Below are positions 1 through 14,200 of a stretch of DNA of 64,000 bases, in pieces. A program made the translations under genes and the position numbers. The DNA is taken from NCBI GenBank assembly GCA_946811695.1, contig OX328125.1, positions 97,565,710 to 97,629,709 of the forward strand. The letters are read 5' to 3'. A model generated the notes under the pieces. It searched no databases, was not told where the DNA came from, and saw nothing but the letters and a program-made list of their open reading frames with translations. Position 1 is the stretch's first letter. The number at the start of each line of letters is the position of its first letter. This stretch comes from Gonocerus acuteangulatus. Lineage: Eukaryota; Arthropoda; Insecta; Hemiptera; Coreidae.

Positions 1-717
1 ATTTAAACACATATATTTAACTTTTTTTACCCATACTTTGTGCATTTGTCAAAAGAGGAATAAGCAGTTAAAATTTACATTATATAAAAAAAAAAGTCCA
101 AACTGCAATTCCTGAACCATCTTTCTCTCTCTATTCTAAATATAATCAGAATGTCTATACTCTAGACTCTCTAAGCCGACGGTGTCGGGTCCGGGCTACT
201 AGTCTGGTAGAGAATTCATTTATAAACGGTCACTTATGTATTTGAAAAAAAAAATTATTATTTGAGCATATAATAATATTTACCATTTTTAAATAGTGCA
301 TATTTCAGTAAAATTTAGGTACCGAATTATAAAATAAATTCAAAATATGTAAATCCTTGCTTGTGTATATCAGGTGTTTCAGCCGCAGGACCCTTTGTAG
401 AAATATATATTTACTTAGTAGAAACTCAAGTTCCTGCCTCTAAAATGAAATATATATGCATATAAAACATGCATATGCGTATAGACAGAAAAAGATACAA
501 AAAAATAAATAGTATACATAATGAAGGAGTAATACTACCAGATGTTAAATATGTCATAATTTGTGAATTAATAAATGATAGCTGTATTCAGATTTTAGCT
601 TGAAGTTTGATTTATATAAAGAAATCAGCTATTATTCATTGCAAAAAAAGAAACTAAAGGTAACCAAATATCACTACAATATGAATATATCTTAGTTAAT
701 GCAGATATGTTTTCCAG
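1..717. other. CABIN1 intron sequence
   Basis: AT-rich with short A and T runs. No open frame with splice sites that I can support. It precedes the first recognisable exon at 718. Confidence 0.5.
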
Positions 718-3700
718 ATTCTTGATGAACCCCGCTGTGAAACTATTTGCTTAAAAGTGCCGAATGTTAGTCATAACTCTATGATAAATTGTAAAATAGC
801 TTTAACATTATTGAAGGGGCTAAAAAGGTAATATTAATAATATTAAGTAGCTGATATTTTTTAATTTAGTTAAGAGTTTAATTAATCTTGAAATTGTTTT
901 TTCATACAGAAATAAAAGTTTGGGTCAAGTTGTGAGCCTTTACAATTCTAGTAGCTACGATGAAGTGTCTGAGATTTTAAGCGATTCTCTTACAGTTGAT
1001 CCTGAAAGCAGTAATACAGACACTATATCTCGGTCTATGCAGTACGCCTTGATACTGGACTCATACTGGAAGCTGGGAAAATGTGATGTAATTGTATTAT
1101 TTATTAATTATTGTTTGCTATGATTTCAATTAATTATTTATTTGAATTTAAATTTGCCAGGTATCGTAAAGGACCAGACTTGCACGTTGGAGATCCTAAA
1201 ATTATAACTCCTTGTATCTTTAAGACCTTTAGCAAATTTTATCTTCTAGTAATAACTCATCAGTAGATCTGTAGATGTATTCCTGCAGATTCCTACGATA
1301 TTGATAATATTTAATACACTGGTTTGCTAATGACCTCAGCAGTAGATGTACCAAAAAAAAAAAAAAAAAAAAAAATTAATACACTGTGTTATAGAACGTC
1401 TATCTAGTTCCATTTAGGTCATATTTGAACTGTTGGTTGGAACAATGTTGTAAAGTGCAAATTTTACCAGAGTGCAGATTTTAATTGGAAAGAAAGCAAA
1501 AAAAATGCTTGTGAGAAATACCAATGAGGACACATTGTTGTGCAAGCATTGCCACCTATTATATGCATCACAAGAGTTCTTTATTTCAAAATATCTTTAT
1601 AAAACATTATAAATGGCTCAAATTCATAGAGTTGCAATTTATTGAATTGTTTTTTTCCTCCTAAATTACAAATCTGAAAGATTTTTTGTCCCTCACAAAT
1701 TGCGTTTGAGGTAAGCAAATATGAAAATTTACAAAATGGCTTGTTTTAGGGAAAAAATCTTTCAAATTTGTAATCAAGAGGAAAAATATGTTGATTTAAT
1801 TTATCAAAACTCTATGTAGGGGAGAGGGACTTTACTTAAATGCTCATATCTCTAAAATGTCTGGCGTTAGACAAGAAATTCCTATAGATTCATCATCAGG
1901 AAAAAGAAATACATTAATTTATATATAAGAAGCATATGTTGGGGGGTGAAAGCTCTTTGCATGTTTGCCTTTCTTATGTGATATGACATTTACTCTGGAA
2001 GTAATTCTTTTTATTGGTATTCATAGGATTGCATCTTTTGGACTGAATGTTGCTTGTACGAAACATTTGGTCAGTATAGAAATGCAGGCGATGAAGAAAG
2101 ACAAGAGTATGCTCAAGTCATTGTGAGCACACTACAAGGACTCCACAACCTCATTGAGAAAAATGGATCAAGTATTTGTAAGAAAGATATAAGTATTTGT
2201 AAATTCTTTATTTTAAAAACTTCTTTTGAACATTAATTTATTTCATGTTTTTTTTTTTGTTTTAATTTTTTATATTTCAGTCAAGGCACTGCCCAATGAA
2301 AAGCTAACAAGGATTGTTCAGAGCTTGAGTTCGATCATAAACCACCAAGTCGCAGCTCCAGAAAACACTACTGAAATGCCTATTGAAAGTGTACTTCCTT
2401 GGAGTATTCTTTCTTATATTTTAAGATAGTAAGTTTACAAAATAGTTATTTCTGCCTGAGTGTTTAATATCTCAATATAAAGGCAGTAATATCTCTTATT
2501 TGAAGGATTACTATCTGTTAATCCTTGTTACTCAGTGGCATTAAACCAATACCTTAAAGAAATTGAGGTTTTATAATTCCTTGCTATGCCAAAATAAGCA
2601 ACTCTTTATTATGAGATTATTATAATCTGAAAAAAAACTATTTACAAATTAAATTTTAAGTTTAATACTAACTAGTGCATGCAACATGAAAGTCCATAGT
2701 CTCCTATTTATAATAGAAAAATGAATCAATATTTTTCAAATCTGTATTTCAGGCATGTTTATATAAGCCTAAAAATACAAAACAAATATTTTTTTCACTG
2801 AAAGGAGATCATTGACTGTTGGGAATGTGAAGATAGAATTTGTCAAGATTCGGTTGTGGTATCTTAATAAAACTACATTTTTTATAAGAAAATGAGTTTT
2901 ATTTTTTACCGACGTCTCGGCTTGAAATTGAAGCCTTCATCAGGGCAATAACAAGCAGAATGTGCAATAATTTTCAAAACATTTTTTTTTTATTTTTCAA
3001 AAATTTAATAACGGTACAGATTGAGGAGTTGACAATTTGTTTATGTTTTTAAGATGGACAATTAACTAGTGCCTCCAATTTTCAATCTGTCAATTCAAAA
3101 TTTCAATTTTTGCTTGCTAACAATGTTTTCAAGTTACATAGTTACAATTTTTAAGGAATATTAATTTTTACTAAAAATTAACATGAAGAAACCTGATTAC
3201 GAGGTCATTATATTTTAATCTTTAAAAAAACTGTTTTACTTTACTTGAAAATGCTATTAGGAAGCTTCAGTTAATATTTTTATTTGCTCAGTTTAAAATT
3301 GAAGTCCTTAGTTAGTTTTCCATTTTAAAAACCATATATAGGTCTGGCAGCTTTGAGGCAAAGCTCAAACGTCTCATGAACTGCTTTGTTCGTTATATCC
3401 TCATGATTCCCAGAGACTCCCATATGTCACATTTGTACCACAAGTTGAATTGGCTATTCCCTGTTTATTCTCACCAATACTTCCTCTGCTCAGTCCTTTA
3501 TTAAGTCATTCAATCCCGAAGACCAAACTACATTTTACATGCGAAAATGGTTTTATTATATCACATGTAAAATGTAGTTTTATTAAGAAATAAAGATCAA
3601 ACCCTGACAATTCCTACCCTCACATCGTCAACGATCTCCTCTCAATGATTTAATTTTATATTTCAAACTGTTTTGTCTTGATTTTGTCAAATTCAAAATT

Positions 3701-3744
3701 ATTCCAAAAGGACATGTGTCATGGAATAAGAATAACATTTTTAT

Positions 3745-3776
<32 letters not shown>

Positions 3777-4797
3777 CTACCACAGAAATTCAAAAGGTTC
3801 CATTTATGCAAATTATTAAAGTTGAGATACTATCAATTAATCCTGAATGACCTTCTATCAGTGAAGTAAAACAAAAATTAATGACAAAGAAAAAAAATCA
3901 AAGAACTATTACATTTTACAATCAGATCTAATCCAGCAACTTATTCTTAATAATGTCTTGATAGTGACTAAATAGTTAATAAATTTACTATAATTACAAA
4001 TATTAAAATAGCAATACTGAAAAAGATGAAACATATTTGTCAAATAACTTCATGCAACTGATAATTTAACTTACGTTTGGTTTTAGTGATGAGGAACAAT
4101 CTGGAAAAGTTTCAAAAATTGTTAAAGAAGATGAAGAAGAGGAATTGCCATCGTACATTCAAATATTATTTCAGGGCCATGAATATCTTGGAAGGTAATT
4201 ATTACACATTCTTTCTTATTAATTCTTTTCAGAAAAAGAATGTAGTGAAATGAAGTAATATTATCACATTTCAAAGCTGGAGATTATCTGTATTCTGTTA
4301 TAATGGTTGAATAAATCTGAATTCAGAGTAGTTCCTAATAGCCTAAGATCGTGGGTTCGATTCCCACTTGTGGTAATGGCATTCTTTCAAAAAAAGAAAA
4401 GGCATCAGCCCTATCTTGGCTAGAAAAGGGTGGTAGTCTATAGATAACCTGTCCTAAAATTTGTTGCCAATAATAAATGGACGTTAAATATATATATATA
4501 TATATATATTAACTATTAAGTTAAAAAGCCAGCTGTTGTATAAACAGTAAAACATTCAAAAATAAAAAATAAATAAAAAAATAAAAACGTTAACTTTCCT
4601 ATATTAATAAATTTATTGTTGAATTGTGCAGGAGATCTTGGTGTTGTTTTGACGAAGGGGCTCTTCTCTTCCACACACTAGATGCTCTTTATCCTTTTAC
4701 TCAGAACCTTCCACCGGAGAGCCAAAATCTCTTGAATGTAAATCAACAAGTCGACCAGATATTTTATTGCCTCTATGGTATTCAGAAGAAAAACAAG
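718..4797 (+). CDS. CABIN1: CABIN1 exons 1-6 of the window (N-terminal helical region)
   Basis: Six exons join in phase. 718-827 ends in phase 2 and completes an Arg codon with 910. 1087 to 2027 is phase 0, 2177 to 2281 phase 1, 2428 to 4087 phase 2 and 4194 to 4632 phase 2. The product is leucine-rich and helical, as expected for the TPR-type scaffold: SYWKLGKCD runs on into CIFWTECCLYETF, then KALPNEKLTRIVQSL, an acidic patch KEDEEEELPSY, and CCFDEGALLFHTLD. No initiator Met belongs to any of these exons, so the true start lies upstream. The stretch 1-717 shows no exon I can support. Confidence 0.85.
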
Positions 4798-7700
4798 GTA
4801 ACTTAAAACTCCTATTTATGGACCTGATGATTTTGTTACGATATGGTTGGGGAGGGATAGGAAAATACATTAGAAAAATAAACAAACCAATAATGGATCT
4901 TGTTTATAAAGTCAAATTATAAATTTGATCTTACAGGAAAACCATTTCTGGTGAAGGTAATTACTATGGGATATTTGTTATACAATGTAACAGGGGATAA
5001 ATGTTGAAGTCCCCAGAAAATTCATCATCTTATTATGATTCCGTTCTTCTTCCTTTTTTTATTTAAAAAAAACAGTTAATAATTTGTTTTGATATTTCAT
5101 AAAAACTTAAAACCTCCTGGAAAAACATCTCGATGAAAAGTGAGATTTACGCATTACAATGCAAACTGGCAGTAGCCAACTCTAAGCAAAAATTACATGA
5201 TTCACCTCCTTGACTTATGTTCATTCTAAAGGTATCCTCTTATTATAAACAACAAATAATACGAGGTTGGGGTGAAAAGTTTACGGCCTGACCAAGAAAA
5301 ACAATGTTTTTAAATTTTTATTTTTGCTTTATTTTTCAACATAATCTCCATCAACACTGATACATTTCTCATAACGGTGTTCTAATTTAGTTATACCAGT
5401 TTTAAAGATAAATTCGTCAAGCTCCTCAAAATACTGATTTACAGCTTCGATAACTTCTTCGTTGCTCGTAAATCTTTTACCGTCATGCCATTTTTCGAGG
5501 TTAGAAAACAGGTAATAGTCGCTGGGGGCTAAGTCTGGAGAGTAGGGAGGATGCGGCATCAATTCAAACTTCAATTCTTGGATTTTGGACATGGCAACAA
5601 TCGACGAATGCGCTGGTGCGTTATCGTGATGATACAGCATTTTTTTCTTCGCCAAATGAGGTCGTTTAATTTGCACCTCATGCTTCAAACTTTGCAATAA
5701 CTCTGCGTAGTATTGACCAGTGATAGTCTTACCCTTTTCAAGGTAATCAATGAATACAATTCCTCTCACATCCCAAAAAACAGTAGCCATAACCTTGTTT
5801 GCCGATAAAATGGTTTTTGACTTCTTTGGAGTTGGTTCCCCTTTTCCAAGCCACTGTTTTACTGTTCCTTCTTTTCAGGAGTGTAGTGGTGGATCCAAGT
5901 CCCATCAGCAGATATGAATCAACGCAAAAATTCATTTGGATTATGCTTATACAGCGGCAGAAATGTTTTTTCGAATCAGTTTTTGGTCAAGCACTATCTC
6001 GTGCACTTTCAACCTGCGGTCTTCCAACACTATTTGATGGATTTTCTCAATCATTTCTGAAGTTGTGACCTCAACGGGCCGTCCTGAGCGAGGCTCGTCA
6101 GAGATGCTCACACGACCCATTTTAAATTCTGAAACCCACTGCTCAATAGTTGAATATGATGGGGAAAAGTCTCCTAGTGTTGAATCCATCTCTTCTTTTA
6201 TTTGTTTTGGTATAAAACCTTTCAAATAAAAGTATTTAATGACAGCACGTTTTTCCATTTTCATGAAAACAACGGAAGCGTCTCGGGCAATGTGCTCTCA
6301 AACACAAACTAATGAAGCGATTTGGCTGAAACTGTTCATACAAGCTTGGTAGGAACAATACCGTAGGACGCCGCTCCAAAAGTTGGCCTAGTGGCGCCAT
6401 CTCTTGGTCAGGCCTGAACCTTTTCACCCCACCCTCGTACTTCTAATTTTTAATTACTGTATTTCTTTAAAAAAATCAACCAATTAAAAACTGAGGCAAA
6501 CAGGATGGTCACAATCGTATAATAATTCACAAGATGGTATACACAAGGTGACTTGATTTTTTAGAAAATGGAGGATCTGGGTTCAAATCCCCTGCCTGGC
6601 GAGTTAATTTTTTTTTAAAAATAAAGATTTTAAAAATACGTAATTGGTAGTGTATACTGTCAAGTGGTTTAATTAATGTGGTACTGTTAAGATTGTTTTA
6701 AATTGCTTTAATCTTTTTCAATTGTTAGCATTAAAATTAAATTTACTGACAGAACATTCAATAAGTAATATCTTACTTTTACTATTTTATTATAGATAAG
6801 AAATTTGCAAGATCACAAGGTGCTTGGCTTAGCTCTTACTTGGAACCGAGCTCAGCAGGTGTTTACTTTCACTCGCCCTCGAGAACTGCCTTCATACGAC
6901 TCCGTTGGAAAGTGTTGTATGACTGCCGACAACGAGGCTCTCTTCTTAAAACTTATAAAGCATGTTCCCGACAATTGTAATCCAAGTAGGTATTTTGCAC
7001 ACTTTTAAAGAAAATTATATGATTTAATTCTGATTATTATTAGTTTTTCGCGAATTTATTCTATCAAAATTTACATTTGATCTTTGAATAACATTTAATA
7101 AGCTTTAATAAAATTTTCTTCGTAAATTATAAAAAAAAAAAGAAAAAAAAAAAAAAAAAATCATATCCGAAAGTTTCAATGGCCAGAGGGGCAGCTGCAG
7201 GAATCTGATTCTTGACCATACAGTACACTAGAGAGACGATCAGAAATATGCTCTGGCTGGCTCCCTTCACAGGCACTTGAATAAAGGCTGGTAAGGCCTG
7301 GGAACTTCTTCTAATATATTTTATATTTTATTGTTAATTACCAAAAACTCTACTCAGCTATTTGCATGAAACTTATATAGATATACAGGGTTACTGGTAA
7401 GTTGACCCACATCCTTCAAGAGGTGATAGTTTAGGTCACAACAAACAATTTTAAGCCCATATTGCCTTATCCAAAAGTTACCTGTTTCCAAGATATTTAA
7501 TATTTTAGGCTTTTCTTAAGGACAGTGACTGTTGCTTCAGTTTTAGGTATTTTTTTTATTTATTTATAACATTTGAGCTGGAAGTTTTTATTGTTTTTGT
7601 ATTAGGGACATTCAGAATCAACTATTAATTAAATAAAAATATCAAATTTTTACGGGGCAACGGATAGTACGACCCAATAACTATAATTTACATTACTGCT

Positions 7701-8217
7701 TTTCCTAAAACCTGTAACTTCAACTCCATCTCTCTTAAAAAAAATATTAATAGCTATTCCTGCATGTTATACTAAAAACATCTCTGTTTATTTAGCTACA
7801 CAAAAAGGTATAACAGTCAGGTAAAATGTTTAAAATTCTTAGAAAAAAAGTGTGTAAACACGTAAGCGGAAGGTAATTTAAGTTGCACTTAACACAATAA
7901 AATTTCCTGACAGCTGAAAAGCAATATTGTTAAAAGCGAGGTAAGGTGGCATTGTGATAGTGTATTAGGAATAATGGCGGTCATATAGACCATGAACTTT
8001 AATTTAATAATAAAATATTCTTAATAAATTTTTGTTTTGTTTTTTTTTTAATGATTTCTTTAATTTTTTAGCACTTTCCTCCGAAGGAAAGTAGCTATTG
8101 AGGTTGGACTCATGACGGAATTTTTGAAAAATTTCTTCAAATCTTTATCGATCCTCCCTAGTAGACACCGAAAATGACCCCCGTTAAAATTTATATATAT
8201 CTATATATATATATATA

Positions 8218-8274
<57 letters not shown>

Positions 8275-11200
8275 CTGTTAACACGATAGCGGCCAGAGTT
8301 TTTGTTTTTTCGTCACGAAACTTGGTATATAGCATTCAATTAGCAAACGATTGAACGAGTTCGTTAACCACCAAAGTCGGTCCACCGGAAGGGGGGGTTT
8401 ACCCCGAACCCAAAACACTTATTTGACTATGTCAGCCGTAATATTTGTTATATTTCAACGAAACTTAGTATTCGTAGTGTTAATATAGAGAGAAAAGTGA
8501 GATATAAAAATGAACTAAATCGGTTCATTAGAAGGGGGGGTTTACTCCGGACCCACAATACCAATTTGCCACTACCAGCCGTGATTTTTGGTATATTTCG
8601 ACGAAACTCGGTATTCGTAGTGCTAATCCACAGGTAAATATGTGTTGTAAAAATAAACGAAATCGGTTCATTAGAAGGGGGGGTTTACTCCGGACCCACA
8701 ATACCAATTCGCCACTACCAGCCGTGATTTTTGGTATATTTCGACGAAACTCGGTATTCGTAGTGGTAATCTACAGGTAAATATGTGTTGTAAAAATAAA
8801 CTAAATCGGTTCATTAGAAGGGGGGGGTTTACTCCGGACCCAAATTCCTAATATACTCATACCGGTCGTAATTTCTGCTGTATTGTAACGAAACGCGGTA
8901 TACGTCGTGGGTAACTCATGAGAAAGAAGTGTTGTAAAAATGAGCTGATTCGGTCAATCGTAAAGCGGGGGTTTAATTTGTAATATATTTCAATAGAAAA
9001 GCCCGCCAAACGTAGGTTCACAAAGCCGCCGCAAGGAGCGCTTTCTACCACTAGAGTGACTGTATCCTGTTCCTGCGTTAGATCAAACTACGATAATATG
9101 AGTTTTTTTTGTATTTATTACGTAGTGTAGTAGGTACCATGTGTAAACATAACTCTGGAAGCAAATTAATAATTGATCAGTTACTCATTACAAATTTAAA
9201 AAAGAACTATTCATATTTTTATTTTATTTATGTAGGATATTTTAAGCAAATATTTCTGGAAAGCAGTCTACACTACCCAAATTCTGAGGAAAGTGCTTAG
9301 TTATGCTGTTCCTGCGTGACGGACTTTTTATTTTAGGATGCATTTCTCTTTAGTGTCTCAGTTTTTATAAGTTTTTTCTGAGAATTATAAACATTTTACC
9401 TGGCTATTACCCCTATTTTATTAGCTTAATAAACAGAGATGTTTTTAGTGGAAATAGCAGGAATAGCTTCTAACATTTTTTTTTTTTTTTTTAAGAGAGA
9501 CAGGTTTTAGGAAAAACAGTCATGTAAATTTTAGTTATTTGGTCATACCATCCGTTGTACCGTACAAATTTGATATTTTTATTTAATTAATAGTTGATTC
9601 TGAATATCCCTAATACAAAAACAATAAAAACTTTCAGCTCAAATGTTAGAAATAAAAAAAAATACCTAAAACCTAAGGAACAGTGACTGTTATTAAGAAA
9701 AGCCTAAAATATTAAATATATTTTGATTAAATATCTTGGAAATGGGTAACTTTTGGATAAGGCAATATGGGCTTAAAATTATTTGTTTTGACCTAAACTA
9801 TCACCTCGCAAAGGATGTGGGTCTACTTACCAGTAGTAACCCTGTGTACCCTGTATCTAGTTAGATAATTACAAAGGATTCTCTCCAGGGACCAAACAAA
9901 GGTATTTGCCAAAAACCCTCCGTACGTATTTGAACGGATTATATGTAGATATTTGTCAAGGCCCTTGTGTAGACATATATACTAAGAAACAAACCTTTGA
10001 TTTTGGCAATTACTAAAAAAGCTAATTACTCATTGCTAATCTGCTTCTCCTCCCTAGCAATTATAAAGTAATGACATTTTATTTAATATTTATATGTTAT
10101 TTTTAGGTCGCTTACTTAGCCAAATGAATAAATATATTGATGGAGAACTGGATGAAGTACCTAGAAATGATTGTCCTCTTCCTTACGAAATTGCTGACAT
10201 ATACTTCCTCCTTGCTCATTTCTATTACAAAGCCAAGTCTTGGGTAAGTTTGTTTTTTTCAGAAACATTTTAAGTATTATAGTCTAGAAGTAATAGACAA
10301 TATTTTAATGCAAGTGTTATTTATTTATTTTTTTAGAACAAACAGATAAATATTTCAGAATATAATTATAGGCTGTTTCTTTATTATCCGTTTCCACTTA
10401 CCACAATTTCTCAATTGTTTATCAGATATTTAACCCTTACGAGACGGCAACCTACGTGACCTTAGATGTTCGTGGAGCAGTGCCCATTTCACTCCTGTTT
10501 CCTCAGGATGGCACTAAATTAGCTGAGTCTCCACCACTTATCTCTTTTCATTTTGCCTAATACGCTTTTGTTAATTCTTTCTTTAGAGAGCTTTCAATGC
10601 AAAGGGACCAGGTAGCAGAGGTAAACCACCATTCAATACTCTCAAACTGCATTTTTATGAACTCTGGCGGGTTCAAGAGTGATTAGAGCCTACAAAACTT
10701 TTTCTAGATTTTGCAATATTGCTCAGCTATTTTATCACAGCTTTCAATCCCAAAGCAATGAATTGGCCTTGTCAAAGAAGTGGCCATGAATCCATGGAGC
10801 ATGCCGGCCCATTGTCACGAATGGGCCTAGTAGCTATTAGCCTACCTAGCTGGACCTGAAGCATATTTATGTTCCTGAATTTGAGCAGCAGACTCTAAAC
10901 AAATTTATTCATTTTTTATTATTATTATTTTTATTTATTTATTTATTTTTTGAGTGTATGAATTTTACTGACAAAACACTGTAAAGCTGATTGACAAACT
11001 TGACATTTAAAGTATTTTTTTTTTATTCTTTTCTTTGATGTTTAAAGACCATTCAGCCATTATTGTGTCATTTATGTCACTTGGTCGGTCCATTGGTAGC
11101 ATTGAAGGGAAAGTGTAAAAAAAAAATATCTTTTTTTTTATTCATTTCGTGCTTATTTTTTAGATGTGTACAGACACACACACAAACAAACAAACAAATT

Positions 11201-14200
11201 TAAATGACTAAATCTTTGATGTGTCCTATGCTTCATGAAATGATAAGTATCTGTCCTATCCTGGCTAGAAAAGGATGGTAACCTGTAGAAAACTCGTCCC
11301 AAAAATTTGTTATATATAAGTGGACATTAAAATTTAAATTATTTATATGACTTATTGGGGCGTGGTTAGCTCAGTGGTAGAGCACTGGACTAATAAGTTG
11401 GAGGACCTGCGCTCAAATCCCGAGCAACCACTAAAGATTTTTTCTTCTAGTGTCTTCGTTCATGGGTTGAATTCGGCCTCCGTGACCGTCCCTAGGCCAA
11501 CCCAGCCTTTAATTAATTTAATAATGGGTACCTTGGTGCTAATGACTAGCAGTCGAAGCGGCAAGGGGAAAATCAGGCGGCCGGAGCATAGTACTGACCA
11601 CACTATCTCCCTAGTGTGCCGTATGGTCATGAATCAGATACCTCTATAGTATCTGCCCCTCAGAGCCCTTGTGGCCTGATAAGGGACTGATTTTTTTTTT
11701 GTTATATTACTTATTATTGTAATTTCAATTTAGATTTTTAAAATTTATTTATCTTCCGTTTACAGGGAAAAGTTTGGCAATACCATTTACTTGATGTATG
11801 CGCTAATCGAGGAAGGTATGCCTCTTGGGCTGGTCTTGCTTTGTCGAGAGGGACAGAAATTGAAACTAAACTCAATTCAGTAAGTACCTTTATTTGATTT
11901 GAACATATATATTTATCTGTAATTTTTACATGTAAGTATGTTTCAGATCTTTCACTATTTCAGTAATAGCAAATGCATTTAAAGTTACTTTTTCTTTATC
12001 TCTAGGAAAATGATTTTATTTTTATTCTTAAAATAAAAAGGATTTGTTAAGAGCTATTTATTTATATCAGATTGCACTAATTTACTTTTAATTCATTAAT
12101 ATTCCAGTGCAAAACTATTAAGAATGAAGGACATTTACTATCATTGGCTTCAACTGTCTGTAGATGTTATAAGAAGTCCCTTGAACTAGAACACAGTCAA
12201 ATAACTCTGTGGATTGAAAGAGGCACCTTCTCTTATACCATACACTCATTTTGTTCAAATGTTTTAAAAAAGGTATTTTCTTAAATTGTTCTCTTGAATC
12301 TTTGATTCTTTAAAAAAAAAAATAAATAAATAAATAAAAAAAAAAATCATCAAATTTTATATTTTGTTTGGTACAGGAGCAGAACCTGAGCATAGAAATG
12401 TACAGCACTTTAGAAGAGCAAAAAGAGAGTATGCTGGAAGCTGCATACCAATGTTTCTTGTCTGCTAATAAGGTTTGTATTGATGTTGACAAAATGTTTC
12501 ATTTATTGAAGATATTCCAAGTTATTAAATTGTTTTCATGTTATTTGATTTTGTTGAATAAAACAATTGTAACTAAAAATGACTGCCAAAGGTAGAATTT
12601 TACCCTTTCACCTGAATGTTAATAACACTGAAGATCTCAATGTATCACTGAAGGTCATCAGAAATGTGGATTTCAGCTTCCAATTGCAAAAGAATTGAGG
12701 TCACTGAAGTGGTTGCATATCCTAAGGGCCAACCGTAGCCTGTCACTGGAGTGGTTTGTATTCCCCAAAGGCCAACCGTAGCCTGTGACTAGAGTGGTTT
12801 GTACTCCCCAAGGACCGGTTCCCATAGGTCACCGAAGTTAAGCAACGTTGGGCGTGGCCAGTACCTGAATGGGTGACCGACCACGTGCTGTTGGCATTAT
12901 AGAAAAGGGCGGCAACCTGTAGACAGCCCGGCGTTAATAGCCCTTATGTTTATACGCCGTTAAACACACACACACACATACTCCCCAAGGGCTAACCGCA
13001 CTGGCATGGTTTGCATATCCAGAGGCCAACCGTATCCTTCTCACTGGAGTGGTTAGCATTCCCCTGTGACCACTTTTTTATTTTTTTACGGTGCATCGAC
13101 ATCGGGGCCATTAACACCGACATCCAAGAGACAGCGAGAAATTTTCTCAATGAACCGTGAGATGAGAAAATTCCTGCCGCCGGTGGAAAACGAAACTGAG
13201 GCGTTAGCCACTAGACCACGAGGAGACCCTCCCAGTGACCACTTGTTGCCAAATACGTTCTCTGCCATTCAAATGGCTTGAAATCTCAAAGGGTTAAAAC
13301 ACAACCACATTCGCATTTGTACCCATTGCCCATATGACTCAAATCTGTCAGATTATTATTATAAGTATGTGTGTTTCCCTGGAGGACATGGATTTTATTT
13401 GTCCATACATTAAATCCTACATTCCTTTATTTGAATTCCTTTTGCTATCTTTAAAATATTGCAATTTGGAAATGGCTCAAAAATTTGAAATGGGGAGGTG
13501 ACAAATTTAAGGGAATAATTATTGTTCTTTTTACTTGTGCAGATTTGGCATGACTCTGATGGAAAAGATCTTCATGATGAAAGATGGCTGCATCACTATA
13601 TGTTTGGAAAAATTTCCAGAAAGAAAGATGAAGATCCAACAATCTATATAAATCATTATTTGAAGGTAATTTCCTTATTGTATTTTATGATGAACTATTA
13701 TGTACTAAGGCAAGAATTTCAGTATTACTCGGTCATGTTGAATAATGGTCAGTTAATTTCCTGACAAAAATCTGATTTCTTTACATCAATTGATGACTGA
13801 TTGAGTGTTTTAAATTCCTCACAAAACTTTGTCCCCACCCTCTTAAATTGTCTCTCCTTACAGCAAAGTTTCTACCCAGTACTAGATGAAAAATTTACTG
13901 CCAATGCTCGGTATAACATACATTTTTGGGCATACAAAATTTTAAATCTTGAATATTAACTTTTAAATGACACTTTTTTCCCTGTTTTATGTAAAATGTT
14001 AAAATAAAAAGAATAATGATTTTAAAAATCCTCCTGCAATAGTTTTATTGCCATTACTACAGAAATTTAGTGTTGCTGTTTTTTGTTTTTTTTTTTTTTT
14101 TTTTGTTTTGGGGTTGTAATAATTAATTTTCTAGGTTACCTTGTATAAGATTTGGAGCAAATCTTCCAAATATGTGTATCTTCTTGGCATAAATAGATCA

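Larger units (their letters stand above)
8085..9315. repeat. Dispersed repeat nested in the long-TIR element
   Basis: Begins near GAGGTTGGACTCATGACGG, runs through (AT)n and TGTGTGTCTGTTAACACG, then the 143-bp satellite and GAAAGCAGTCTACACTACCC. A reverse-complement relative lies at about 60440-61110 in a polo intron, sharing the segments around 8850-9315. It is therefore a family of its own rather than part of the surrounding arms. Confidence 0.6.
7385..9854. mobile_element. DNA element with about 450-500-bp terminal inverted repeats
   Basis: Left end ACAGGGTTACTGGTAAG; right end read inward ACAGGGTACACAGGGTTACT. The arms match along about 7385-7860 and 9350-9854, including GACCCACATCCTT, GCCTTATCCAAAAGTTACC, AAGCCTAAAATATT, TTGATATTTTTATTT and CATCTCTGTTTA. 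No transposase is present. The middle holds another repeat with (AT)n and a 143-bp satellite. Long arms without a coding region recall Mutator-type non-autonomous elements, but the ends do not let me assign a superfamily. Confidence 0.75.

Noticed and set aside
920..1123. A small independent protein starting near 920
   Set aside because: It is an internal CABIN1 exon: the upstream exon joins in phase at 910 and the donor lies at 1088.
5329..6264. A host SETMAR-like gene
   Set aside because: It is a mariner transposase within TIRs and TA duplications, with a stop and a frameshift.
8196..8985. A CRISPR-like array (regular 143-bp spacing)
   Set aside because: Units repeat over their full length without unique spacers, in an animal intron.
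11357..11440. A tRNA gene (A and B boxes, GGACTAATAAG arm)
   Set aside because: The acceptor stem does not pair, and the sequence continues into a SINE body with flanking duplications and further copies elsewhere.
12815..12910. A 5S rRNA gene
   Set aside because: Only the 3' part of 5S is present, it carries changes, and it runs into a SINE body.
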